A DNA stretch of 64,000 nt from Cocos nucifera. Its lineage: Eukaryota; Streptophyta; Magnoliopsida; Arecales; Arecaceae. Position 1 is the stretch's first letter; each line of letters begins with the position of its first letter. Under the pieces are notes generated by a model, which worked only from the letters and a program-made list of their open reading frames with translations, had not been told where the DNA came from and made no database searches. The position numbers and the translations under genes are program-made. Below, one piece after another: positions 1-9,942 of the stretch. Location of the stretch: NCBI GenBank assembly GCA_006176705.1, contig QRFJ01003353.1, positions 1 through 64,000 of the forward strand, in the 5' to 3' direction.

Positions 1-1274
1 CTTCTAGGGGCAAAATTATAATTTTGACTATAAATCAATAAAATGGGTTATTTTCTATCACATATGTGTATTTAGTGTCTGTGATACATCCTTTGAGTTA
101 ATGGTAATGATAATTCATATTTTCAAGAGTTGAAAATTTAAGACATGAATAATCATTATTAACTCATAAAATTGCTCCCGACCATAGGATCATCACGAGG
201 ATGGTGATTGATCCGGAAGGTTGGTGTACAATCGCTTCTCTTTAGTAGATGAGTCTTGAGTCTACGGTGTGGAGACACCGGAGCGAGAGTACAGGTACTC
301 GTTAGAGAACGAGGGCACTGAGCGTGACCACCTCGAGTAGTCATTAGGGAGTCTACCTTCTCGTCAATGACTGACTCGATGCTGCAGTAGTGTGTCTGGT
401 TCTTTGACCTGAGATGCATCGGCAGTTCACCTTGAGGGTGTTATAGTTTGACTACACCATTACTCGGTCTCCTAGCCATATGGAACCCTGAGGTGTATGT
501 TGGCTATAGCATGTTCATTGTAGGAACTGGATTGCATCAAGATGGAATCTATCTACCTCGGTGGTAGAGGAGCAGCCCTATGATGATCATGAGAATCAAG
601 TCCAGAAATCCATGGCCATGGTAGAGTGAAATAATAGAAAGAGTTTCTATTTAGATTTTCACATTGGACTCGAATCGAATGATTACATCATATGACAGAG
701 ACTAGGGTTTGACGAGTTCACCTTAACCCTAATCTGATCGGGGCTCAAGATAGAAGAACTTAATCACACAGGTAGCTGCACCAAGAGGTTCGCATTCAGC
801 TCTGATGGGTTGCCACCATATACTGCTAGGTGTCACTGGTGGATTTTGGGAGCAATTAGAATGATTTAGATGATCGATCATTCTAGCTGTTCGAATCAGA
901 AGAGTTCTGATCCATCGAAAGGAGTTTCGATGATGTCGATGATAGAGATCATGACATATCCCATTACCATACAGAACTGAACCTAACTGGGTCACACAAA
1001 CAAGGGTTTGAATCTGGTGATCATCAATTGAACTGATCTAGTTCAATTGATCTGAATGAGATTCAATTAGGTTCAAGGAAATCGTGCTAGCACTCGATTG
1101 AACCTAACGTTCTTCTTTTGCTATCATAAATAAGTTGTCCTGTCTGAGCCAAAGGAGTTTGTGCTCAATCAGAGGCCTTCATATGGTCTGACTGGAGGTT
1201 GTCCAAGTCAGAAAAGGTTGTCTTATTTGTAAGACATTACCTGCCATTTTTGGTCACCTGCCATTTCTTGTTCT

Positions 1275-1341
1275 TTGACTTTGGTCAAAAGTCTACCTTT
1301 GACTGGTCAAACGTTGACCATTGACACTTTGACTTTTGACC
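1275..1341 (+). promoter_or_regulatory. W-box cluster in LTR U3
   Basis: Seven TTGACC or TTGACT hexamers lie in 67 bp: forward at 1275, 1299, 1314, 1329 and 1336, reverse at 1283 and 1305, plus one TTGACA at 1321. TTGAC(C/T) is the W-box bound by WRKY factors in plant defence and wound responses. The cluster is about 310 bp upstream of the LTR TATA box. The hexamers are plainly visible; that they act as an enhancer is inference. Confidence 0.6.
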
Positions 1342-1649
1342 ACATGTCATGCACCTATTGGAGAGCTGGTGGGGGCCTGTCCCCCTGCCAGAACCTGGCA
1401 AGGAGAAGGGCGCACGCCACCCTAGGCGTGTGCCCAAGTTGGAGGCGCCTAGGAGTCCTTGTTGGACAAGGACTCCATCTCCTTTTTGGATTCCAATTAG
1501 AGTTCTTCTAAGAACCAACTTTGACTGGTCTTAGGCACCCTCTAAGGAGGAATCCAGGGGACTCTATTCCCACCAATCAGATTTAGATCTGATTTCACAA
1601 AGGGTTGTGATTGGTTGGGAAGGAAGAGGAGTTGGATCACAGCTTAGTC

Positions 1650-1657
1650 TATAAATA
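1650..1657 (+). promoter_or_regulatory. LTR TATA box
   Basis: TATAAATA follows AGCTTAGTC and is kept at the same LTR position in the copies at 8235-8242 (reverse, variant) and 50578-50585. It is the likely core promoter for the genomic RNA, which would start about 30 bp downstream in the stretch CGCCCAACTCAGATTC. The start site is inferred. Confidence 0.65.
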
Positions 1658-2239
1658 AGACCCTGCGCCCAACTCAGATTCTAAAAGATTCAATTGAGAA
1701 ACCCCATGCCCCAAGGCTGCCTCTCCCCTCCTTCCTCCATGCCATAGTCTCTTCTCCCCTTGCTCTCCACGTCCAAAAGGAGTTTTGGACCTTGGTTGGT
1801 GCGATTCAGATCAAAGAAAGGCGATCAAAAGCTAAGAAGGCTGCGCTGCTGCAAAGGACGACTGCTGATCTTCAAAAGAGTTTTGAAGATCCTCCAGATC
1901 AGATCCAGATCTAATTTTTGGAGGTGTGATAGAGAAGAAGAGGATCTCCAGATCCAACCCGAGTGGATACCGGTAGAGGCCAGGCGCTTGCGTGGCTAAG
2001 ATCCAGAACCTTCCGCTGCAAACAGGATCATCAACAGGGTAATAGGATTACCCAAATCAGGTAAATTAAATTTGATTTAATTTATCTTATTTTATTTTAT
2101 TTATTAAAATAATAAGAATCAGATCTAAAACATATCAAGATCTGATTGGAGATCAAAGAGAAAAATTTTTGAAATATATCTCTTGATCTGATCAGATCTG
2201 AACGAACCTGGACCGGGAAAATCAGGATTTCCCTTCAAC

Positions 2240-2252
2240 TGGTATCAGAGCC
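2240..2252 (+). other. Primer binding site (PBS) of A1
   Basis: TGGTATCAGAGCC begins two bases after the LTR end. It matches the Copia PBS complementary to the 3' end of plant initiator methionine tRNA, where minus-strand synthesis starts. Confidence 0.9.
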
Positions 2253-4109
2253 ATGGTTCTAAATTATTTAGATCTGAATTTTAAATTTATTTTAATTAGA
2301 AAATAATGATTTTAGATGTCACATGAGATGTGATCAGATCTGAAAATCAGAAAAAATTAAAATTAAATGATTTGGATCTAAGATTAGAAGATATGCATGA
2401 CTAGTTCTAGAAATAGAATAGTTCTATAGAATAGTCTTGCATGTTTTTGATTTAATCTGATTAAATCATATTTTAGATCTTTTATTTACTATTTTTTGAT
2501 ATTATAAGTGTTATAATAACATCTAAAAAATAGCAAATAAAAATTATTTAATTTTAAATATCATATGAGATATGATTGATGCATGTCTAGACTAGTTGTA
2601 GAATAGTTCTACATAATTGTCTAGATTAGAATTTATTTTGATTAGATCAATTTAAATCTAATTTTTTAGATTATTATGAGATAATTTAGATCTGAAAACA
2701 TGCATGATTCGATACATGAGATGTATGCAAAATATGCCATGATTAGATCTAATTTGTATATGAGATATATGATATAGATCTAAAACTTGTTTTGTAGTAT
2801 TGCAATGTTCCTGATTAAGGCGTTCCTCTTGGCCGTCCGGTCATAAGAACGAAGAAGGGTTTAAAGGCCCTCTCTTCCCATTCGATGGGGTGTTCTTATG
2901 ATGTGTAGGGGTGCTGCGTGTTCGTCCTTAATCAGAAACCCAAAACTTACTTTCTGCAAAACCCTAGATCCTGAAACCCTAGGATTTATTGTGCATATTT
3001 TGTTTATGAACCCTACTTAATTAAGAATTAAGATTTATGGAATATTAATTAGGTCTAAAATTGAGAATTTCAGATCTAAGACATATTCATAATACTGGGT
3101 TCGGGCTTGGGTAGCTCAATTAGGTCTAAGCGGTTGATCAAACCGAATCAAGAGTTGGTTAGATGGGATCAACAATGCTTAAATTGACCAGCCTAATAGG
3201 ATTAAGTCTGGGTCAAGATCGAGTCACGATCAAGCAAGACCTAATTAGGCTCAGAGGTTAGAGTCTGGATTGTAGGCTAACCCAATTGGTTCTGACTCAA
3301 CAATTTGGTGTCTAAGGTAAGTTTGGCACATACGACCGACTGGTTTTTAATTGGAAGCTACTCGACCTGAATGCATTCTTGTACGAGTTAATGGCATATT
3401 CCTTCCACCGGTCTCACTTACCTGGCCATATCTGTTGACACAGTTCTGATCTGAGGTGGTCAATAATCCGAGCTAACCCATGCCACTAGGTTAGTCATAA
3501 TTGTTATGACTAAGACAAGTCTAGTTTAATGAGACCTGAATCAATTCTCCCTAAGAAAAGATTAAGTCTGAGGTCTTCCACCATTGTAGATGTGCGGGCC
3601 CTTCCCGGGGTTGATTGTTCTCGGCTGGATACAGTGGCTCAGTTGCACCGGGAAGATGCAACCATGTCTATTAGGCATTGGATGCTATGGGCTGGAGGAT
3701 GAGTTGGGCTCAATATTTTGGATACGGTGAGAGACTCAATTAGGAACCCAGTCTATGCAAATGGTGGGTCTGACTTAACTAAGGAGTGGATCAATATTTC
3801 GGATACGGTGAGATTCATGAATTAGAGACCAAGTTTGGGTGCACCATGATTAGAGAATCATTGAACAAGAGTTGTTCACTCATTGGCTAACCCATCACCA
3901 ATAACTGTTAGGTGAGGTGATGAGTCAGTTGGTGAGACCGCACCACCCACTAGAAATCATTAATCATGGAGATTTTCGCATCTCTACAGAGGGAGTGTAG
4001 GGATCCGAGAAAATAGTGGGAGCTAATTTGTTTAAAAATAAAATCCTAAATAAATTGGTCAAGTCAAAATTACAGTATCTAACTAGAATCTTTGACTCTC
4101 TACAGGAAA
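2253..4109 (+). other. Long untranslated leader of A1
   Basis: About 1.86 kb lies between the PBS and the gag start codon with no long open frame. The first 550 bp is AT-rich and repeats the motif AGATCTGA or AGATCTAA many times. A double stem-loop follows at 2811-2935. Then comes a stretch with short repeats such as GGATACGGTGAGA (near 3720 and 3800). The same leader recurs after the LTR at 18556-20846, and its first part at 17254-17560. It probably holds packaging and dimerisation signals; that is inference. Confidence 0.75.
2811..2935 (+). promoter_or_regulatory. Conserved double stem-loop in the family A leader
   Basis: CTGATTAAGG (2811-2820) pairs perfectly with CCTTAATCAG (2926-2935). 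Inside it, TCATAAGAAC (2841-2850) pairs perfectly with GTTCTTATGA (2892-2901). The intervening bases also allow short GGG/CCC pairing. The copy at 21407-21532 keeps the inner stem exactly and the outer stem with one mismatch. Confidence 0.65.
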
Positions 4110-4562
4110 ATGTCTGCGTCCAACCCATTGGCACGTATCCTGGACACACATAGACTGACTGGACCCAATTATAAAGATTGGCTCAGGAACTACAAAATTA
4201 TTTTGGGTTCGAGAAGTTAACCCATGTTTTGGACCAGGACCCTCCCACCTTACCAGCCCGTCCATCTGTTGAACAGAGAGCGTCTCTGGAAAAATGGATT
4301 GACGAAGATAATAAGGCCAGATATTACATGTTGGGCTCGATGTCTGATGAGCTCCAGCGCCAACATGAAGATATCGGGACTGCTCGCCAAATGTTGGCTC
4401 ACCTGCAGGAGATGTTTGGTGAACAGAGTCGCGCAGCCAAATATCAAGTCACGAAATGACTTTTTAAGGCTAAGATGCGTGATGGGCAGTCAGTCCAAGA
4501 TCACTGTCTGACAATGATCAAGGACATGGAAGAGCTTGAGAAGCTCGGTGTGAAGTTAGGAC
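4110..4562 (+). pseudogene. gag: gag, N-terminal and middle part, Ty1/Copia (broken)
   Basis: The likely start is ATG at 4110, giving MSASNPLARILDTHRL, the usual beginning of a Copia gag that coats the RNA in the particle. The frame shifts near 4195 and the homologous reading continues in another frame from about 4178 (FEKLTHVLDQDPP through RQHEDIGTARQM). It meets a stop at 4457 where an Arg codon CGA probably became TGA, then reads on to MRDGQSVQDHCLTMIKDMEE. A second frameshift lies near 4560. With 4563 onward this was one gag-pol frame. The fragment at 14390-14820 is a reverse copy of the same gene. Confidence 0.88.
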
Positions 4563-6008
4563 TTGGACCTGCAGAACGATATTATTCTGCAATCCTTGAC
4601 TGATGCATATGGGCAATTCATCATGAATTACCACATGCATAAACTTCAAAATTCCTTGGCCGAGTTAATGAATATGCTGGTTACCGCTGAGCTTTCTATG
4701 AAAGGTTCTAAAGGCTCAGTTCTTGCTATGGAACGGACTTCTTCCAAAAGAAAGTCTTATGGAAAGAAAAAGAAGTCTGTGAAAAAGCAAAAGGTGGAAG
4801 GATCAAAGAAGAAGAAGGCAGAACCGAAGAAAAAGGCCGATGGCAAAGGAAAGTGTTTCCATTGCAACAGCGACGGCCATTGGAAGCGGAACTGCCCTAC
4901 TTACCTGGCCACCCTGAAGAACAAGAAGGAAGGTCCTTCTGGAGGTATGCTCGTTATTGAGTCTAACCTTACGGTTTCTTCTGCATCCAGTTGGGTGCTT
5001 GACTCTGGTTCTAGTGCTCATCTGTGCACTTCTATGCAGGGTCTTGAGGATAGCAGGAGGCTGAGGGATGGAGACATGATCCTACGCATCGGTAATGGAG
5101 CAAGAGTTGCTGCAGTAGCCGTGGGAACATACCCTCTTCGATTACCATCTGGTTTAGACTTAGTTTTGAAAGACTGTTATTATGTGCCTGCAGCTAGCAG
5201 GAATTTGATTTCTGTTTCATGCTTAGCACAAGAAGGTTATGTGATCACCTTCTTTAAGGACCATTGTAACATTCTTTATGAAAGAAATAAAATTGCAAAT
5301 GGTTTCCTTATTAATGGTCTTTATCAGCTACATATTGATGTACCTGTTCTAACTATCGAGCAAAACGTGAATGCCAAACGACCTAGGGATAGTCCAAACG
5401 ACAGATATCTATGGCACCTGAGATTAGGTCATATAGCAGAAGATAGGATCAACAAATTGGAGAAAAATGGGCTATTGAGTCCATTGACTTTTGAGTCATA
5501 TCCAACTTGTGAATCTTGTCTTCAAGGCAAAATGACTAAACTCCCTTTTGTTGGACATGGGGAGAGGGCCACAGATCTCCTTGCCCTAGTACATACTGAT
5601 GTGTGCGGCCCATTTGATGTGCCGGCTAGAGGCAATTTTGTCTACTTCATTACCTTTACCGATGATCTGTCTAGGTATGGGTATGTGTATCTTATGAGAC
5701 ACAAGTCTGAAGCTTTTGAAAAGTTCAAAGAATTCAGACATGAAGTAGAAAAACAAACTGAAAAACCCATTAAGGTTCTTCGATCAGATCGAGGAGGTGA
5801 ATACCTTAGCCGGGAATTCCTAGACTATCTCAAGGAAAATGGCATAGTCTCTCAATGGACTCCACCAGGAACACCTCAACTCAACGGGGTTTCAGAATGG
5901 AGAAATCGGACTCTATTGGATATGGTTCGATCCATGATGAGCTTCACAGACCTCCCTGATTTTCTTTGGGGACACTCATTGTTAACTTCAATCTTATCTA
6001 CTGAATAG
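4563..6008 (+). pseudogene. gag-pol: gag nucleocapsid, protease and integrase, Ty1/Copia polyprotein fragment
   Basis: This 481-codon open stretch has no ATG of its own at its 5' end, because it begins at a frameshift. A Lys-rich segment (about 63-97) precedes a CCHC zinc knuckle (C98, C101, H106, C111) that binds RNA. The protease has the active-site D147-S-G in WVLDSGSS. The integrase zinc domain has H285, H290, C316 and C319. The catalytic core has D346 (HTDVCGP), D409 (LRSDRGGEY) and E445 (NGVSE), with 35 residues between D409 and E445, the DD35E pattern. It stops at 6008 after LSTE because of a frameshift near 5990. The catalytic residues are intact but the polyprotein is broken at both ends. 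Confidence 0.93.
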
Positions 6009-6453
6009 GGTTCCCTCTAAAACCGTTCCTACCACACCGTATGAGATATGGCACGGTAAGAAACCAAGTCTGAGTCATCTCAGAATTTGGGGTTGTCCGG
6101 CTCATGTCAAAAGACAACAAGCGGACAAGTTAGAGTTTAGGTCCTTTAGAGCTCGATTCATAGGATATCCTAAAGAGTCATTAGGATACTATTTCTACAT
6201 TCCAGAAGACCACAATGTGATTGTGAGTCGACATGCCATCTTTCTTGAAAAATAGTTTATTCAAGATAGCGGCATTGGAAAGCAGATCAAGCTTGATGAG
6301 AAAGTCTCACAAGCAGAACGAGCTAAGGACCAAGTTGGAACCAAATCAGGTTGAGCCAATAAGAACACTACCTCCTCCACCTCGTAGATCGGAAAGAGTT
6401 TTCCCGTCCCCCTGAAAGATACTTAGGTATTATTTCAGAGGATGTAGAGGAAA
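6009..6453 (+). pseudogene. pol: Integrase C-terminal region and linker to RT (broken)
   Basis: After the frameshift near 5990 the reading continues as YLLNRVPSKTVPTTPYEIWH, LRIWGCPAHVKR and IGYPKESLGYYFY, the conserved Copia integrase tail. A TAG at about 6253 interrupts HAIFLEK/FIQDSGIG. Further stops follow in the low-conservation linker before RT. Confidence 0.82.
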
Positions 6454-7075
6454 ATGTTCCTCGTAGGTAATGGTGCTCATGGTGATGATCCCAAAACCTA
6501 CAACGAGGCGATATCAGATATCGACTCCGAGAAATGGCTAGAGGCAATGCAGTCAGAAATTGACTCGATGCACTCAAACCAAGTCTGGACCTTGGTAGAT
6601 CCACCAGAAGGTATAGTACCTATTGGGTGTAAATGGATCTTCAAGAGAAAGATTGGTGCAGATGGGAATGTGGAGACATTCAAGGCTAGACTAGGTGGCA
6701 AAAGGTTATAGTCAACGCGAAGGCATTGACTATCAGGATACCTTTTCCCCAGTGGCTATGCTGGCAGCCTGATTATGATTTCCCCAAGCAATAATATATG
6801 TGACCATCTTGAATTGAATGGGAGAACTCCAGAGGTACCTAAGGGAGTATACAAGACTTAGATTCTTTATGTGCCGCACACCTGAGGAAATAGATGATCG
6901 AATAGGGAGCCTCATGTATGCCATGCTATGTACACGACCTGATATAGCCCATGCTGTGAGTGTCACAAGCAGATATCAGTCAAATCCAGGTGAAGAACAC
7001 TGGACTTCTGTGAAATGTATCCTTAAGTACTTGAGAAGAACTAAGGATATGATGCTAAGGAGAACTCCTGGATAG
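6454..7075 (+). pseudogene. pol: Reverse transcriptase remnant lacking the catalytic core
   Basis: The start of the RT domain is clear (SEKWLEAMQSEIDSM, WTLVDPPEG, IGCKWIFKRK, DYQDTFSPVAML). At about 6765 the homology breaks. It resumes near 6815 with a degraded stretch and then PEEID, GSLMYAMLCTRPDIAHAVSV and HWTSVKCILKYL. Compared with element A4 (62971-64000), about 500 nt is missing, including the catalytic YxDD motif. A further nine or so residues are lost before GSLMYA. Confidence 0.87.
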
Positions 7076-7480
7076 ACTCGGACTTCATGTCAATAGATGA
7101 TCAAAGTCGACATCTGATAGCAGATTCCATCCATGGAAGCAGAATATATCGCTGCATCAGAAGCTGCATGAAGGAAGCATTCTGGTATAAGAAGTTTGCT
7201 GCAGAAATTGGAGTAATGCCATCAGATGCCATTCCTCTATACTGCGACAACAATGGCGCCATAGCCCTTGCTAAGGAGCCGAGGTCTCACCAAAATCCAA
7301 GCACATTGAGCGGCGATACCACCTCATCCGCGATTACCTCGAGAAGGGTTACTTCGAGGTCAAGAGAGTCAACTCCACAGATAATGTGGCAGACCCACTT
7401 ACAAAGCCGTTGGGCCAGCAGAAGATCGAAGCCCACCTTGAGAAGATGGGACTTAGACTTGTAGCCAATTGGCTTTAGGA
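7076..7480 (+). pseudogene. pol: RNase H remnant of A1
   Basis: The open frame at 7087-7464 contains FWYKKFAAEIGVMPSDAIPL then YCDNNGAIALAKEPRSHQ, the Copia RNase H region that removes the RNA template. The beginning (YTDSDF in A3) has lost several blocks. The frame shifts after RSHQ, so the KHIERRYHLI part reads in another frame. The final codons just precede the polypurine tract. Confidence 0.83.
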
Positions 7481-7492
7481 CAAGTGGGAGAT
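7481..7492 (+). other. Polypurine tract of A1
   Basis: CAAGTGGGAGAT sits directly before the TG of the 3' LTR at 7493. It primes plus-strand DNA synthesis in LTR elements. Confidence 0.85.
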
Positions 7493-7657
7493 TGTTAGAT
7501 ATATGTGCCCTAGAAGCCAGAATTGGCTGACACTTGTAATACACTTCTAGGGGCAAAATTATAATTTTGACTATAAATTAATAAAAGTATTATTTTCTAT
7601 CACATTGTAAATTTAAAGTGTCTGTGATACATCCTTCGAGTTAATGGGTATGATAAA
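7493..7657 (+). repeat. Family A 3' LTR of A1, first segment
   Basis: It starts TGTTAGATATATGTGCCCTAG after the polypurine tract and runs into the nested solo LTR at 7658. The 5-bp duplication ATAAA at 7653-7657 and 9943-9947 shows that this segment and 9943-12077 were contiguous before the solo LTR arrived. Confidence 0.9.
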
Positions 7658-8234
7658 TTAAGGAAAAAATCCTTATTTCTCGGACTAGGTTCGTTCAGAT
7701 CTGATTGGGTCAAGAGATATATTTTAAAAATTTTTTCTTTAATCTAGATTAGATCTAAAATATCTAAATCTGATTCTTATTATTTTAATAATTAAAATAA
7801 ATTTAGATAAATTAAATCAAATTTAATTTACCTCGAAGTGGGTAATCCTATTATCCATTGATGATCCTGTAAGCAGCGGAAGGTTCTAGATCTAGCCATG
7901 CAAGTGCCTGGAGTCTACCCATATCCACTTAGGGTAGATCTAGAGATCCTCTTCTTTTCTATCATGTCTTCAAAAATTAGATCTGGATCTGATCTGGAGG
8001 ATCTTCAAAATACCTTTCGAAGATCAGCAGTTGTTCTTTGCAGCATTGCAGCCTTTTAGCTTTCTGTCGCATTTCTCTCATCTGGATTGCACCAACCAAG
8101 ATCCCAAACTACTTTGGGCATGGAGAGGAGAGGGAGAAGATATTTTGGAATGGAGGAGGAGAGGAGAGGAAGCCTTGGGGCATGAGGATTTTCTTCTTGA
8201 TTTTAGATACTCCTTAAGTTGGGCATAAGGTCAT

Positions 8235-8242
8235 GTTTATAG
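8235..8242 (-). promoter_or_regulatory. TATA box of the reverse solo LTR
   Basis: CTATAAAC on the minus strand is at the place of TATAAATA in the other young LTRs; its last bases are changed. Confidence 0.5.
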
Positions 8243-8554
8243 ACTATGCATGATCCAACTCCTCTTCTTCCCAACCAATCATAACCCTTTATGAAATCAG
8301 ATCTAAATCTGATTGGTGGGAATAGAGTTCCTTGGATTTCTCCTTAGATGGCACCTAAGACCAGTCAAACTTGGTTCTTAGAAAAATTCTAATCGAAATC
8401 CAAAAAGGAGATGGAGTTCCTATTTAACAGGGACTCCTGGGTGCCTCCTGGTTGGGCAAATGCCAAGGGTGGTGTGCGCCCTCCTCCTTGCCAGGTTCTG
8501 GCAAGGGGATAAGCTCCCACCAGCTCTCCAATAGGTATGTGACATGTAGATAAA

Positions 8555-8614
8555 AGTCAAAGTGTCAATGGTCAACATTTGACCAGTCAAAGTTCAATTT
8601 TTGACCAAAGTCAA
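8555..8614 (-). promoter_or_regulatory. W-box cluster in the reverse solo LTR
   Basis: Six TTGAC(C/T) sites occur on the two strands (8555, 8570, 8579, 8585, 8601, 8609) plus one TTGACA. They match the cluster at 1275-1341 in position relative to the TATA box. Confidence 0.6.
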
Positions 8615-9942
8615 AGGATAAGAAATGGCAGGTGACAAAAAATGGCAGGTATTATCTTACAAAATAAGACAATCCTTTTCTGACTTGGACAAGCTCCAGT
8701 CAAATAAAGTGAGGGCCTCTGATTGAGCATAAACTCCTTTGGCTCAATCAGGACAACTATTTATGATAGTAAAAGAAGAACGTTAGGTTCAATCGAGTGC
8801 TAGCATGATTTTCTTGAACCTAATTGAATCTCATTCAGATCAATTGAACTAGATTAGTTCAATTGATGATCACCAGATTCAAACCCTTATTTGTGTGATC
8901 CCAGTTAGGTTCAGTTCTGTATGGTAATGGGATATGTCATGATCTCTATCATCGAACATCATCGAAACTCCTTTCGATGGATCAGAACTCTTCTGATTCG
9001 AACAGCTAGAATGATCGATCATCTAAATCATTCTAATTGCTCCCAAAATCCACCAGTGACACCTAGCAGTATATGGTGGCAACCCATCAGAGCTGAATGC
9101 GAACCTCTTGGTGCAGCTACCTGTGTGATTAAGTTCTTCTATCTTGAGCCCCGATCAGGATTAGGGTTAAGGTGAACTCGTCAAACCCTAGTTTCTATCA
9201 TATGATGTAATCATTCGATTCAAGTCCGATGTGAAAACCTAAATAGAAACTCTTTCTATTATTTCACTCTTGCCATGGCCATGGGCTTTTGGACTTGATT
9301 CTCATGATCATCATAGGGCTGCTCCTCTACCACCGAGGTAGATAGATTCCATCTTGATGCAATCCAGTTCCTACAATGAACATGCTATAGCCAACATACA
9401 CCTCAGGGTTTCGTATGGCTAGGAGACCGAGTTATGGTGTAGTCAAACTATAACACCCTCAAGATGAACTGCCGATGCACCTCAGGTCAAAGAACCAGAC
9501 ACACTACTGCAGCATCGAGTCAGTCATTGATGAGAAGGTAGACTTCCTAATGACTACTCGAGGTGGTCACGCTCAGTGCCCTCATTCTCTAACGAGTACC
9601 TATACTCTCGCTCCAGTGTCTCCACACCATAGACTCAAGACTCATCTACTAAAGAGAAGCGATTGTACACCAACCTTTCGGATCAATCACCATCCTCATG
9701 ATGATCCTATGGTCGGGAGCATTTTATGAGTTAATAATGATTATTCATGTCTTAAATTTTCAACTCTTGAAAATATGAATTATCATTACCATTAACTCAA
9801 AGGATGTATCACAGACACTAAATACACATATGTGATAGAAAATAACCCATTTTATTAATAATAGTCAAAATTATAATTTTGCCCCTAGAATTGTATTACA
9901 AGTGTCAGCTAATTCTAGCTTCTAGGGCACATATATCTAACA

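Larger units (their letters stand above)
1..2237 (+). repeat. Family A 5' LTR of element A1 (young type), cut by the window start
   Basis: The sequence starts about 50 nt inside the LTR, judged against the copy whose TG end is at 7493, so the full LTR was about 2287 bp. It ends in TTCA at 2237, two bases before the primer binding site. It closely matches the reverse solo LTR at 7658-9942 and the forward LTR at 48884-51151. The open frames in it are short, occur on both strands and resemble no protein family I know. They are not genes. Confidence 0.93.
7658..9942 (-). repeat. Solo LTR of family A (young type), reverse, nested in the A1 3' LTR
   Basis: On the minus strand it reads from TGTTAGATATATGTGCCC (ending at 9942) to a mutated TTAA end at 7658. 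No family A interior adjoins either end. Flanking 5-bp repeats ATAAA (7653-7657 and 9943-9947) are identical, as expected for a target-site duplication followed by LTR-LTR recombination. It strongly resembles the LTR at 1-2237. Confidence 0.92.

Noticed and set aside
159..1534. Several open frames of 60-90 codons in the LTR on both strands
   Set aside because: They recur in other LTR copies with frameshifts, overlap on opposite strands, and match no protein family. They lie in LTR sequence.
4803..5021. 72-codon minus-strand frame
   Set aside because: It is a shadow of the zinc-knuckle and protease coding sequence on the plus strand.
9475..9729. 84-codon frame, also seen at 159-419 and 49097-49351
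   Set aside because: The recurrence comes from shared LTR sequence, not selection on a protein. No domain, and the old LTR copies have lost it.
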